A stretch of 64,000 bases of DNA from Nocardiopsis suaedae. GTDB lineage: Bacteria; Actinomycetota; Actinomycetes; Streptosporangiales; Streptosporangiaceae. Shown one piece after another: positions 44,934 through 55,400 of the stretch; the first letter of the stretch is position 1, and every line of letters starts with the position of its first letter. The stretch is from the NCBI RefSeq assembly GCF_027706745.1, contig NZ_JAQFWP010000010.1, forward strand, positions 62,001 to 126,000. The letters run 5' to 3'. A model generated the notes under the pieces. That model ran no database searches. It worked only from the letters and a program-made list of their open reading frames with translations, and was not told the DNA's origin. The position numbers and the translations under genes were made by a program.

Positions 44934-46432
44934 GCGGCGGGCAGGGCAGGGAGTGGCGCTTCCCCAGCGCCCTGACCGTCCTGGCGGCCGTCACCGCCGG
45001 GGTCTGGCTCGCCGCCTTCCTGATCCCGCCCGGCGCCTATGAGCGCGACGCCGACGGCGCGCCGATCGCGGGCACCTACGCGCGCATCGACGCCGACCGC
45101 ACCTTCACCGACCGGCTCATGGACTTGTTCCTGTCCCCGGTCAACGGCCTCTACGGCATCCTCGACCCCGGCACCGGCATCGTCGGCCCGGACAACACGG
45201 GCGAGCTGTTCGGCAGCGCGGGCGTGTTCCTCTTCGTCCTGGCCATCGGCGCGTTCGTCACGATGGTCTTCGCGACCGGCGCCCTGGAGCGGGCCATCGC
45301 CCGCCTGGCCCACCGCCTCAGGAGCCGCGGCGGCCTGCTCGTCGGGGCGGTGATGGGCGTCTTCGCGGTGCTCGGCTCCATCGAGGGGTTCGCCGAGGAG
45401 ACCCTGGGCTTCTACGGCCTCATCGTCCCGATGGTGCTGGCCCTGGGCTACGACCGCATGACGGCGGCCGGCGCGGTCATCCTCGGCGCCGGGGTGGGCG
45501 TGCTCGGCTCGACCGTCAACCCCTTCGCCACCGGGGTGGCCTCCTCGGCCGCGGGGGTGTCCCTCGGTGACGGCCTCCCCTTGCGCCTGCTGATGTGGGC
45601 CGTGCTCACCGCCGTCACCATCGCCTACGTCCTGCGCTACGCCGCGCGCGTGCGGGCGCGCCCCGAACGCTCGCTCACCGGCTTCCTGCCCGGGGACGCC
45701 GAAGCCGCCGAACGCGCCGCCCAGGACGCCGACCCCGAGCCGCTGACCGCCACCCACCGCGTCGTCGTGGCCTTCATGGCGCTGGTGTTCGCCTTCATGG
45801 TGTTCGCGGTCGTGCCGTGGGCGAGCGTGGTGACCGGCGACGCGGCCGCCGCCCCCTACCCCTGGCAGCTCGACTGGTCGTTCGGGCAGCTGTCCGCGCT
45901 CTTCGTCGTCGCCGCGATCGCGGTCGGGCTGATCGGGCGGATGGGGGAGGCGCGCCTGACCGGCACGCTGGTGCGCGGCGCCGCCGACTTCATCGGCCCG
46001 GCGCTGGTGATCGTGGCCGCGCGCGGCGTCACGGCGATCATGAACAACGCGAGGATCACCGACACCGTGCTGCACTCCATGGAGGCGGCGGTGTCGGGGA
46101 CCTCCTCGGCGGTCTTCGCGGTGCTGGTGTTCGCGGTGAACCTGCCGCTGGCGTTCCTGATCCCCTCCACCTCGGGGCACTCCACGCTGGCGATGCCGGT
46201 CCTGGCCCCGCTGGCGCACTTCGCCGGGGTCCCGGCCGACATCGTGGTCACCGCCTGGCAGGCCGCCTCGGGGTGGATGAACCTGTGGGTGCCGACCACC
46301 GCCGTGGTGATGGGCGGGCTGGCGCTGGCCAAGGTGGGCTACGGCGCGTACCTGAGGTTCGTGGCGCCGCTGCTGGCGGTGCTGTTCGTGCTGGTGTGCG
46401 TGTTCGTCGGCGCGGCCGCCGCCCTGGCCTGA
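44930..46432 (+). CDS. YfcC-type anion/amino-acid transporter
   Basis: A 500-residue inner-membrane protein with about twelve segments. Features of the YfcC/DcuC-like family: a short cytoplasmic start, WLAAFLIPPGAYERD early, GVFAVLGSIEGFAEETLGFY, GAGVGVLGSTVNPFATGV, and the later IPSTSGHSTLAMPVLAPLA. It overlaps the M20 peptidase by an ATGA junction. Family members carry dicarboxylates, arginine or peptides; here the partner peptidase suggests a peptide-like substrate. Confidence 0.85.
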   Translation: MSGGQGREWRFPSALTVLAAVTAGVWLAAFLIPPGAYERDADGAPIAGTYARIDADRTFTDRLMDLFLSPVNGLYGILDPGTGIVGPDNTGELFGSAGVFLFVLAIGAFVTMVFATGALERAIARLAHRLRSRGGLLVGAVMGVFAVLGSIEGFAEETLGFYGLIVPMVLALGYDRMTAAGAVILGAGVGVLGSTVNPFATGVASSAAGVSLGDGLPLRLLMWAVLTAVTIAYVLRYAARVRARPERSLTGFLPGDAEAAERAAQDADPEPLTATHRVVVAFMALVFAFMVFAVVPWASVVTGDAAAAPYPWQLDWSFGQLSALFVVAAIAVGLIGRMGEARLTGTLVRGAADFIGPALVIVAARGVTAIMNNARITDTVLHSMEAAVSGTSSAVFAVLVFAVNLPLAFLIPSTSGHSTLAMPVLAPLAHFAGVPADIVVTAWQAASGWMNLWVPTTAVVMGGLALAKVGYGAYLRFVAPLLAVLFVLVCVFVGAAAALA

Positions 46433-46473
46433 GGCGAGAAAAGGAGGGCGGCGGCCGCACCGGGAGGGGCGGC

Positions 46474-47601
46474 CTAGTGCCGCGCGCGGCGGGCGCGCAG
46501 GGCCTCCAGGCCGGCGGGGGTCAGGCTGCCGTGGAACCGCACGCGCGAGTACCCGCCGTCGGGGTAGACGTCGACGCGCGCGTGGGTGGCCCGGTGGGCC
46601 CCGTCGAGCAGGAACCGGTGCGGGGAGTCGGGCTGGAGCCGGGTGCGCGGCAGCACCGTCGTCCACACCGACGGGTCGGACAGGTCGCCCTCGGCGGCGT
46701 CGGCGAAGGACACCTCGACCCACCCGGCGGCGTTGCCCTTGAGGTAGGCGGTGTCGATCTCGACCGCCCGCACCTCGCCGTGCGCGGCCAGGCGGTAGAG
46801 CACCCAGTCGTTGCTCTCCCGGACGCGGCGGCGGCGGTTCTCCCAGCCGTCGTCCATCTTGCGGGAGCGGCCCGGGAGGATGGTGTTCTCGGGCGGGGAG
46901 TAGAAGCGGTCGGAGGCGTCCTCGACGACCCCGCCGTTCTCCAGCGCGGCCAGGTCGAAGGTGCCCAGGGCGGACAGCCACTCGGGGTCGGGGACGACCT
47001 CGCCGTGCACGCGGAGGCGGGCGATGCCGCCGTCAGGGTACTGCTTGAGGCGCAGGTGCGTCCAGCGCCGCTCGCTGTCCACGGCGAACCCGTTGGCGGC
47101 GTGGCCGCGCAGCTGGGAGCGGGGGACGATCTCGGTCCACTCGGCGTCGAGCAGCTCCTCGGGGGAGGGGGTGCCCGTCAGGCAGACCGCCTCGACCGAG
47201 GCCTGCTGGGGGTAGTTGCCGCGGAAGTGGGCGGTGTCGATCATCACGCCGCGCACCACGCCGGGCAGGCCCAGACGGATCAGCGCCCAGTCGTGGGCGC
47301 CGTCGCCGGGGAAGGGCTCCTCGGCGGTGTTGCGCCGCCGCCGGGTCTCCCAGCCGTCCATGACCTTGCCCTTGTGCCCGAAGGCCTCGGGGTCGAACTC
47401 CGCCGGCTCGGGCTTGAGCAGGTTCTCGCGCTGGGCGAAGAACTCGTCGTTGGCGGCCACGACCGAGCCGCCCAGGCGGCGGTCGGCCAGGTCGACCAGG
47501 CCGGTGAAGGCGTGCTCGGTGCTCCGGTAGTCGGCGAAGGGGTCGCCGCCGGAGTAGGGCTGCGCGTCGTAGGCGTGCGGATCGGTCGGGGCGCCGGCCA
47601 C
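46474..47601 (-). CDS. alc: Allantoicase
   Basis: A 375-residue enzyme hydrolysing allantoate to ureidoglycolate and urea in purine breakdown. It consists of two homologous beta-rich halves, each with VMDGWETRRRR / KMDDGWENRRRR, IDTAHFRGN / IDTAYLKGN and YPDGGIARLRVHGE / YPDGGYSRVRFHGS. GTG 47601 is chosen because AGGAG lies about four bases before it; further upstream the frame loses similarity. No other purine-catabolism gene is in the window. A LysR regulator lies 111 bases upstream in the same direction. Confidence 0.92.
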   Translation of the reverse strand: MAGAPTDPHAYDAQPYSGGDPFADYRSTEHAFTGLVDLADRRLGGSVVAANDEFFAQRENLLKPEPAEFDPEAFGHKGKVMDGWETRRRRNTAEEPFPGDGAHDWALIRLGLPGVVRGVMIDTAHFRGNYPQQASVEAVCLTGTPSPEELLDAEWTEIVPRSQLRGHAANGFAVDSERRWTHLRLKQYPDGGIARLRVHGEVVPDPEWLSALGTFDLAALENGGVVEDASDRFYSPPENTILPGRSRKMDDGWENRRRRVRESNDWVLYRLAAHGEVRAVEIDTAYLKGNAAGWVEVSFADAAEGDLSDPSVWTTVLPRTRLQPDSPHRFLLDGAHRATHARVDVYPDGGYSRVRFHGSLTPAGLEALRARRARH

Positions 47602-47712
47602 GGTGCTCCTCACTGTCGGGGGAGGTGAACGTCGAGAATGTGAACTTTGTACCGTTGAAGGCGAGTACGTCCCCCAGTGTGCGCCCGGTCGATCTTTCGT
47701 GTCCATCGACGT

Positions 47713-48663
47713 CTACTGTTCAGACTGTTCATGATCACTGAACGGTGGGGCCGGGCCGTCCGCGTGCTCGGCCGCCGCCCGCTGCAGCGCCCCCAGTACC
47801 CGGGCCAGCCGCGGCCGCCCGCCCGCGCCCGCGCGCACCGCCGCCACCACGTGCCGCAGCGGGCGGTCGGCGCGCAGCTCGCGCACGGCCACCCCGGGCC
47901 GGGCCGCCGGGGCCGCCAGCCGCGGCACCAGCGCCACCCCCATCCCGGCCTCCACCAGGGACAGCACCGCCGACCAGTCGGCGGCCGAGTGCGCCTGGTC
48001 GGGGGTGAACCCGGCGGCCCCGCAGGCGTGCTCGGTGATCTGCCGCCACGGCCCGGAGTCGCCGAAGATCCACGGCTCCTCGGCCAGGTCGGCCAGGCGC
48101 AGCCCGGGGGCCGCGGCCAGCCGGTGGTGCGCGGGCAGGGCCGCCCGCATCGGGTCGGCCAGCAGCACCGTGCGCTCGAAGGTGGCATCGCGCGGGGAGG
48201 GGGCGTCGGCCGCCAGCGACAGCGCCAGGTCCACCTCCCCGGCGGCCAGCAGCCCGTAGGCCTCGGCCGCCTCGGCCTCGCGCACCCGCACCGCCAGGCC
48301 GGGCCAGCGCCGCCGCAGGTCGGCCGCGGCCGGGACGACCAGCGCCGGGATCGCGGTGGCGAAGGCGCCCACCGCCACCCGCCCGGCCTCGCCGCGGGCG
48401 AAGGCCTCCAGCTCGGCCTCGGCCCGCTCCAGCTCGGCGAAGACGGCGTCGCCGTGGCGCAGCAGCACGTGCGCGGCGTCGGTCAGGCGCACCCGCCGCC
48501 CGTGCGCCTCCAGCAGCTGCACGCCCGTCTCCCGGGACAGCCCGGCGAGCTGCTGGGACACGGCGGAGGGGGTCATGTTCAGGGCCTCGGCCGTGGCCCG
48601 GACGGTGCGGTGCTCACCGAGCGCGCGCAGCACCCGCAGCTTGCGCAGATCCCAGTCGGTCAT
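47713..48663 (-). CDS. LysR-family transcriptional regulator
   Basis: A 316-residue regulator. The N-terminal winged helix is LRVLRALGEHRTVRATAEAL ... PSAVSQQLAGLSRETGVQLLE. The effector domain begins RVAVGAFATAIPALVVPAA and extends to the C-terminus. It lies upstream of, and in the same direction as, allantoicase and divergent from the fumarylacetoacetase-like gene. The target is not known. Confidence 0.9.
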   Translation of the reverse strand: MTDWDLRKLRVLRALGEHRTVRATAEALNMTPSAVSQQLAGLSRETGVQLLEAHGRRVRLTDAAHVLLRHGDAVFAELERAEAELEAFARGEAGRVAVGAFATAIPALVVPAAADLRRRWPGLAVRVREAEAAEAYGLLAAGEVDLALSLAADAPSPRDATFERTVLLADPMRAALPAHHRLAAAPGLRLADLAEEPWIFGDSGPWRQITEHACGAAGFTPDQAHSAADWSAVLSLVEAGMGVALVPRLAAPAARPGVAVRELRADRPLRHVVAAVRAGAGGRPRLARVLGALQRAAAEHADGPAPPFSDHEQSEQ

Positions 48664-48817
48664 ACCGCAAAGGGTAAGCGTTCCTGAACGGTCGTGCAGT
48701 CACCGTTCAGCGTCTCGGCGGCTGGGACACGGGGGAGCGGTGCGCGCGCCCGCGCCGTGCGGCTCGGTACCCTCGGACGGGTCGTGTTCTCCCCAATGAA
48801 GGCTAGGTAGGGCAGCC

Positions 48818-49618
48818 GTGCGCATCGCGAGATTCTCTTCCGGGGACGACGTCGGGTTCGGCCTGGTCGACACCGACGCCGAGAGCGGGCAGGAGTTCGT
48901 GTCCCGCATCAGCGGGCACCCCCTGCTCGGCAACATCCAGCTGACCGGGGAGCGCGCCAAGCTCGAGGACGTGCGGCTGCTGTCGCCCGTGCTGCCCAGC
49001 AAGGTGGTGTGCATCGGCAAGAACTACGCCGACCACGTCGCCGAGATGAAGGACGTGACCGGCGGGGCCACCGCCGAGCCGGTGGTCTTCCTCAAGCCCT
49101 CCACCGCGGTGACCGGGCCCGGCGACCCCGTGTTCTACCCGGCCGCCTCCGCGCAGGTGGACTACGAGGGCGAGCTGGCCGTGGTCATCGGCCGGATGGG
49201 GCGCGAGGTGCCGGTGGAGCGCGCCAAGGAGATGGTGTTCGGCTACACCGTCGCCAACGACGTGACCGCCCGCGACCTGCAGCGCACCGACAAGCAGTGG
49301 ACGCGCGCCAAGGGGTTCGACTCCTTCTGCCCGGTCGGGCCGTGGGTGGAGACCGGCCTCACCCTGGAGGAGGCCTCGGACCTGCGCATCACCACCACCG
49401 TGGACGGCGAGGTGCGCCAGGACGCGCGCACCTCGGCCCTGATGCACCCCATCCCCGAGCTGGTCTCCTACATCAGCTCCTTCATGACGCTGCTGCCCGG
49501 GGACATCATCCTGACCGGCACCCCGGCCGGGGTCGGCCCGGTCGAGCCCGGGCAGCGGGTCAGCGTCGCGGTGGAGAAGGTCGGCGAGCTGTCCAACCCC
49601 GTGGTCACCCGGGAGTAG
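48818..49618 (+). CDS. Fumarylacetoacetate hydrolase family protein
   Basis: A 266-residue metal-dependent hydrolase or decarboxylase. The FAH fold shows CIGKNYADHVAEM, FLKPSTAVTGPGD, VDYEGELAVVIG and TVANDVTARDLQ, then FDSFCPVGPWV and GDIILTGTPAGVG. All are typical of the YcgM/HpcE-like group acting on acylpyruvates. It starts at GTG; AGGTAGGG precedes it. Its end overlaps the convergent PTS gene by 14 bases. Confidence 0.9.
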   Translation: MRIARFSSGDDVGFGLVDTDAESGQEFVSRISGHPLLGNIQLTGERAKLEDVRLLSPVLPSKVVCIGKNYADHVAEMKDVTGGATAEPVVFLKPSTAVTGPGDPVFYPAASAQVDYEGELAVVIGRMGREVPVERAKEMVFGYTVANDVTARDLQRTDKQWTRAKGFDSFCPVGPWVETGLTLEEASDLRITTTVDGEVRQDARTSALMHPIPELVSYISSFMTLLPGDIILTGTPAGVGPVEPGQRVSVAVEKVGELSNPVVTRE

Positions 49619-51089
49619 ACCCGGGGGCGACCGCCTCCTCGACCGCCTCCGCCGCTTGCACCGCCCCCTTCGGGAAGCCGAACAGAGCGGTGAGCACGAA
49701 CCCGGCGATGTAGCCCACCACCAGTCCGCCGCCGTAGACCGCCACGGCCGGTCCGATCCCGGCGCTGCCCTGCACCAGCGGGAACAGCGCCCACCCGGAC
49801 GGGCCGATGGCGGTCGACCCGGTGGTCGCCCAGAGCTGGCCCATCAGGCCCACGAACGCGCCGCCGACGGCGCCGCCCGCGCAGGCGGTGATGAACGGGC
49901 GGCCCAAAGGCAGCGTCACGCCGTAGATCAGCGGCTCGCCCACGCCCAGCAGACCGGCGGGCAGGGCGGAGCGGACAGTGGCGCGGATGCCCGCGTCGTG
50001 CCGCAGTCGGCGGTAGACCGCCAGCGCCGCGCCGACCTGCCCGGCCCCGGCCATGGACAGGATCGGCAGCAGGGTGGTGTAGCCCTCCAGGTCGATGAGG
50101 GTGGTGTGGATGGGGATGAGGGCCTGGTGCAGGCCGAGCATCACCAGCGGCAGGAAGAGCCCGCCCAGCACCAGCCCGGCGAACGCGCCCGCGGTGCCCA
50201 GCAGCCAGTCGGCCCCCGCTCCGATCGCCTCGGACAGCGCGCCGGCGGCCAGCATCAGCCCGAAGACCGTGGCCAGGCCCGCCACCAGCACGGCGATGGT
50301 GGGGGTGAGCAGCACGTCCAGGGTGCCGGGCATGTGGCGGCGCACCCGGCGCTCCACGTAGGCGCACAGCACCGCCGCGCCCAGGGCGCCCAGCACGCCG
50401 CCCTGGCCGGGGGAGAGGGCGGTGCCGAAGACCTGCACGTCGGCGACCCCGGCGAAGGGGATGATGGCGGCGACGGCGCCGCCCAGGACGGGGGTGCCGC
50501 CGAACTCCTTGGCGGCGTTCATCCCGACGAACACGGTGATCAGCGACATGAACCCGGAGCTGATCGCGGTGAGCGCGGGGAGCGCGCCCTCCATCCAGCC
50601 GAGGTTGCGCAGCAGGCCGGTGACACCGGCGATGATCCCGCAGGCGATGAGGGCGGGGATGAGCGGGACGAAGATGTTGGCGATGCGGCGCAGGAAGAGC
50701 TTGAACGGGGTGGCGTTGCGCCGCTTGTTGGCGGCCCGGATGGCTGCGCCCCGCTCCGCGAGCTCTTCGGCCGTATCCGTCTGTCCGGCCTGGCCCGTCT
50801 CCCCTCCTCCCTTCTCCTCCACCAGTCTCCCGAAGGCGGCGGCGACGGCGTTCACCGCCTGGGGGCCGACCACGACCTGGTAGGTGTCGTCCTCGACGAC
50901 GCCGAGGACGCCGGGCAGGGCGCGCACGTCGGCGTCGCGGACCCGCGAGCGGTCGGCCAGGCCGAGCCGCAGGCGGCTGATGCAGTTCGCGACCGAGGTG
51001 ACGTTGGCGGCGCCGCCGACGAGGGGGAGCAGCGCGCGGGCGGTGTCCTCGGGCCTCGGGGCGGTGCCGGGGCCGGACCGGTCGGACAT
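49605..51089 (-). CDS. murP: PTS system EIIBC component, MurNAc-type
   Basis: A 494-residue phosphotransferase membrane component. The EIIB domain (~15-95) has the phospho-Cys in NCISRLRLGL. The EIIC domain (~125-480) has about ten membrane segments, PTIAVLVAG, a VMLGLHQALIPIH histidine region and GVGEPLIYGVTLPLGRPF. Order and 34-base spacing after murQ point to N-acetylmuramic acid uptake and phosphorylation; sucrose-family EIIBC is the alternative. There is no EIIA domain in this gene. Confidence 0.85.
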   Translation of the reverse strand: MSDRSGPGTAPRPEDTARALLPLVGGAANVTSVANCISRLRLGLADRSRVRDADVRALPGVLGVVEDDTYQVVVGPQAVNAVAAAFGRLVEEKGGGETGQAGQTDTAEELAERGAAIRAANKRRNATPFKLFLRRIANIFVPLIPALIACGIIAGVTGLLRNLGWMEGALPALTAISSGFMSLITVFVGMNAAKEFGGTPVLGGAVAAIIPFAGVADVQVFGTALSPGQGGVLGALGAAVLCAYVERRVRRHMPGTLDVLLTPTIAVLVAGLATVFGLMLAAGALSEAIGAGADWLLGTAGAFAGLVLGGLFLPLVMLGLHQALIPIHTTLIDLEGYTTLLPILSMAGAGQVGAALAVYRRLRHDAGIRATVRSALPAGLLGVGEPLIYGVTLPLGRPFITACAGGAVGGAFVGLMGQLWATTGSTAIGPSGWALFPLVQGSAGIGPAVAVYGGGLVVGYIAGFVLTALFGFPKGAVQAAEAVEEAVAPGSTPG

Positions 51090-51123
51090 GGGGGGACTCC
51101 TTTCAACCGGGGGCGCCGCGCCC

Positions 51124-52074
51124 TCAGGGGGCGGCGGCGATGGCCTCGCGCAGGCGCCCGTCGCTGTCGCGCAGCAGGCGGGCGGCGGTCGCGGCGTCCA
51201 CGTCGGCGGCGAGGACGAGGATGGCCTCCTTGACGCCGCCGCCGGTGGAGGTGAGCGCGGCCTCGGCGTCCTCGGGGGAGGCGCCGGTGGCGGCCTCGAC
51301 GATGCCCAGGGAGCGGGCGCGCAGCTTCTCGTTGGTGGCGCGCAGGTCCACCATGAGGTTCCCGTAGGTCTTGCCGAGGCGGATCATGATGACGGTGGAG
51401 AGCATGTTGAGCACGAGCTTCTGCGCCGTCCCGGCCTTGAGCCGGGTGGACCCGGCGATCAGCTCGGGGCCGACGACGACCTCCACGGGGTGCTCGGCGG
51501 CGGCGCCCAGCGGGGAGCCGGGATTGCAGGAGACGCCGACGGTCAGCGCCCCGGCCGCCCGGGCGGTGCGCACGGCCTGCACCGCGTAGGGGGTGCGCCC
51601 GGAGGCCGAGACGCCCACCACGGTGTCGTCGGGGCCCACGTCCAGGCCGGAGACGTCGGCGGCGGCAGCGGCGGCGTCGTCCTCGGCCCCCTCCACGGCG
51701 GTGCCGACGGCGCGCGGGCCGCCCGCGATGAGACCCACGACCTGCGCGGGGTCGGTGCCGAAGGTGGGAGGGCACTCGGAGGCGTCGAGCACCCCGAGCC
51801 GCCCGGCGGTTCCCGCGCCCGCGTAGACGAGCCGCCCGCCGCGCCGCATGCGCTCGGCGGCGGCGTCCACCGCGGCGGCGATCGCGGGCACGGCGTCGGC
51901 CACGGCGGCGGGGACCTTGGCGTCCTCGGCGTTCATGGTGCGCAGGATGTCCGCGGTGGCCATGCGGTCGATGTCGGCGAGGTCGTCCCGGCGCGCCTCG
52001 GTCGCCAACCCGGCGAGCTCGTCCCGCAGTCCCCGGTGGTCGAGCCCGTGGTGGTCGGTCCCGGTGGTGGCCAT
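51124..52074 (-). CDS. murQ: N-acetylmuramic acid 6-phosphate etherase
   Basis: A 316-residue SIS-domain lyase cleaving the lactyl ether of MurNAc-6-P to GlcNAc-6-P. It shows VYAGAGTAGRLGVLDASECP, PTFGTDPAQVVGLIAGG, VVGVSASGRTPYA and VEVVVGPELIAGSTRLKAGT. The ATG at 52074 follows AGGAGG. It is the first gene of the murQ-murP operon for reuse of cell-wall sugar. Confidence 0.95.
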   Translation of the reverse strand: MATTGTDHHGLDHRGLRDELAGLATEARRDDLADIDRMATADILRTMNAEDAKVPAAVADAVPAIAAAVDAAAERMRRGGRLVYAGAGTAGRLGVLDASECPPTFGTDPAQVVGLIAGGPRAVGTAVEGAEDDAAAAAADVSGLDVGPDDTVVGVSASGRTPYAVQAVRTARAAGALTVGVSCNPGSPLGAAAEHPVEVVVGPELIAGSTRLKAGTAQKLVLNMLSTVIMIRLGKTYGNLMVDLRATNEKLRARSLGIVEAATGASPEDAEAALTSTGGGVKEAILVLAADVDAATAARLLRDSDGRLREAIAAAP

Positions 52075-52092
52075 GCGTGTGCCCCTCCTACT

Positions 52093-52105
52093 GAAGGTTT
52101 CCTTC
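52093..52105. promoter_or_regulatory. Possible operator before murQ
   Basis: GAAGG-TTT-CCTTC is a perfect 13-base palindrome between the murQ ribosome site and its likely promoter. RpiR/MurR-type proteins bind GAA/TTC palindromes at such genes. No such regulator is encoded in the window. Confidence 0.45.
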
Positions 52106-52414
52106 CCCGCCGTTCAATCCTCAGAAGGTAATTTTCCCACTGGCGCGACGGAAACGCACGTAGCCGGTGACATGCCTCACATGACCCGAATGCCCCTTCC
52201 TGGGAGGGCTCCCAGGGACCCGACCGCGACCGGAGGCGGAGAGGGTCGCATCCTGCCAGGTGAGAGGCGCGGCGAAGGTGTCGCGTGGGCATTTTGTGGC
52301 GGTTTGTCCTTCATTAGAACTTGTTCAGGCATTTAAGAACGGGATACGTTCCCTGCGCCTCTGTGCGCCCCCGCTGCACATCCCCCGCCGTCCCCCTCCC
52401 GGAGGCCTGCACCC
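52106..52414. other. Divergent intergenic region, murQ and Rhs gene
   Basis: No gene is seen. An AT-richer patch (52287-52350) with TTGTGG and TTAGAA suggests a promoter for the Rhs gene, but no element fits well. GGAGG at 52401 lies nine bases before the Rhs GTG. Confidence 0.4.
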
Positions 52415-55400
52415 GTGCCCCTCGGCGACCACCCCCGACGCCCCCTGCCCGCCCGCCGTCTGGCGGCCCAGACCGTGGTCATCACGGCCGTCCTCGCGCT
52501 GCTCGCCCCACTGGCCTTGGTGCCGGACGCCGAAACGGTGTGGATGCCGCGCCTGAGCCCTGTCGCCGACGCGGACGTCACGACCCCGGACCAGCGCATG
52601 GGGTCTGCCGACGGCCTCCCGCACACGGTGGACACCGGTATGACCTCGGCCGAAGGGGGCGGCGGCGGAAAGGTCGAGCCGCCCGAAGGCGCTCTGCCCC
52701 GGGAGTGGCCGGACGTCCCCGAAGAGGCCTCGGTGGAGCCCCCGGAGACCGGACCGCGCCCCATGGAGGAACCGGAAGCGCCGGAGGTCGAAGGCTTCGA
52801 CCCGGATACGAGCGAGGAGATCCCGGAGGAGCGGGACGAGTTCTCCCGCACCTACCGGAACGCCGACGGGACCCTCGCCACGGACTTCTCCCTGGAACCC
52901 CTCCACTTCGAGAACGACAAGGGTGATTGGGAGGAGATCGACCCCACTCTCATTCCCGAACGCACCGGAGTGTGGAGCAACCGGGCCGATGCGAACGACG
53001 TCGACTTCTCTGAGACGGCGGACGGTGCACCGCTCGCCAGGATGGAGACCGAGGACGGGCGGTCCGTCGCCTTCTCCGCCGAGGGGACGGGGAACGCACG
53101 CGGTGAAGTGTCCGAGGACGATCCCGACACCATCGTCTATGAGGACGCGCTCGACGGCGCCGGGATCGAGCTCACCGCGCTGCGGGGCGGAGCGGTCAAG
53201 GAGACCATCGTCCTCGACGAGGCGCCGCAGGCCCCCGAGGACGCGGTGTGGCGGTTCCCGCTGGACTTGGACGGCCTGGACCCGCGGAAGGCCGACGACG
53301 GAGGCATCGACCTCGTCGATCCCGAGTCGGGCGATCCTGAGGGCCACATCCCGGCCGGCTATATGAGCGATTCCGACATCGACCCCCGTTCAGGGGACGG
53401 GGCGGAATCGGACGACGTGCATTTCGAGCTCGTCGAGGAAGGCGGTTCCTGGACGCTCGAGGTGACGGCGGACTTCGACTGGCTCACCAGCGGCGACCGC
53501 GTCTACCCGGTCCGGGTGGACCCCACGGCGGCGTGGAACTACAACGCCTCCCAGGACACCTATGTCCAGAGCGGTTACGGCTCCTCCCGGTACCAGGACA
53601 AGGACCTCAAGGCGGGCACCTACAACGGGGGCTCCACCAAGGCCGCCTCGTACCTTCGCTTCTCATCGATGGTCAAGGAGCTCGAGCACCACAAGATCTA
53701 CAACGCCGAGCTCTACCTCTTCAACCACTGGTCCTACTCGTGCACCGCCAAGCCGGTCACCGTCCACGAGGTCACCGGTTCGTGGGACCAGAAGAAGATC
53801 GCCGGATACCCGGGGCCGAAGTACGACTCGACCCCGTTGGGCCGCAAGAGCTTCGCCCACGGGTGGATGCCCGCGGGTGCCTCCTCCAGCTCCTGCCCGG
53901 CCGCTTACGAGGGCATCGACCTGGGATCGCGCGGCCGAGACCTCGTCCAGGACTGGGTGGACGGCGATAAGCCGAACCGAGGACTCACCGTCCGGGCCTC
54001 CACCTCCGACAGCTACGGGTGGAAGAAGTTCGGCAGCCGCGAGTCGTGGGGCGCGCCGTACATGACCGTGGTCTACAGCCCCTACCGCGCCGACTACGCC
54101 TTCGCCCAGAACCCCCCGGAGGCCGACCCCGCGCCCACCGCGAACCGCGCCACCTACGTCGACGTCAAGGTCACCAACCGGGGCAAGGAGACCTGGACGC
54201 CTTCCAACGGCTACGAGCTGAGCTACGCGCTCTACGGCCCCGACGGCGAGCGCGTCTACCACGAGGCCCCGACGACCGAGATGCCGGAGAACGTCACCAC
54301 CGGTGAGACGGTCACGGTGAAGGCGAAGGTCGGGCCGCTTCCGCCTGGTGAGTGGACCGTCAAGTTCGACATGACGCACAAGGCGCAGTCCTTCGCGGCC
54401 TGGGGCGTCCCGCGTACCGCACAGCTCACGCTCGACATCCCCGACCTGCCGCCGCAGTTGGTCGACTACAGCCCGCGGGACGGAGCGACCGTTGCAACGC
54501 TGAGGCCCGAGTTCACCGCGGTCGGCCGCAACAACGACGCCTGGCCCGACGACGGCCTGGAGTTCTGGTTCGTCTTCTGCGACGGCGCATGGCCGGACTG
54601 GGAGTGCACCGATTCCGGCTGGCAGGAGGACACCTCCTGGAAGCTCCCCGACGGCCTTATGGAATGGGGCGGCCGCTACTCCTGGACCGTCTGGGTCCGC
54701 GACGGGAGCCAGACCACCGAGGGCCCCTGGCTGAGCGTCGGCGCCGAGCCCGACCAGCCCGCGGTCACCTCCAAGCTCGCGGCCGGGGGAACGGCGGAGT
54801 CCGAAGGCGGTGTCGACCCCCTCCTGGGCAACTTCACCCGCGCCGACACCGATGCCGCGGTGCCGACGCCTGGACCGCCGCTCACCGTGACGCGCACGTT
54901 CAACTCCGCCGACCCCCGCCAGGGCGGCATGTTCGGGTCCGGGTGGAGCACCCGCTTCGACATGCGGCTGCTGACCGATGCCGACGGGACCGGCAACGCC
55001 GTCGTCACCTACCCGGACGGGCGCCAGTACCGGTTCGCCCGCAACGGCGACGGCTCCTACACCGCGCCCAAGGGGATGTTCGCCACGCTCCGCGTGACGG
55101 ACGGCGGCGGATGGCGCCTCATGGACAAGCAGGGTGACTCCTACGTCTTCGACGCCGACGGTGCTCTGGTCGAGATCACCGACCACCGTGGCCGGAAGCA
55201 GACGCTGGACCACAGCGGCGGGCGCCTGTCCACGGTGACCGGCGCCGGAGGGCGGCTCCTCCGCTTCGCGTGGGACGACGGACACGTCTCCTCGGTCACG
55301 GCCGAAGGGCCGGACGGAACCTCCGCCGAGTGGGCCTACATCTATGAAGGCGACCGCCTCACCTCGGTCTGCGACCCCGAAGGCGGTTGCACGAGCTACG

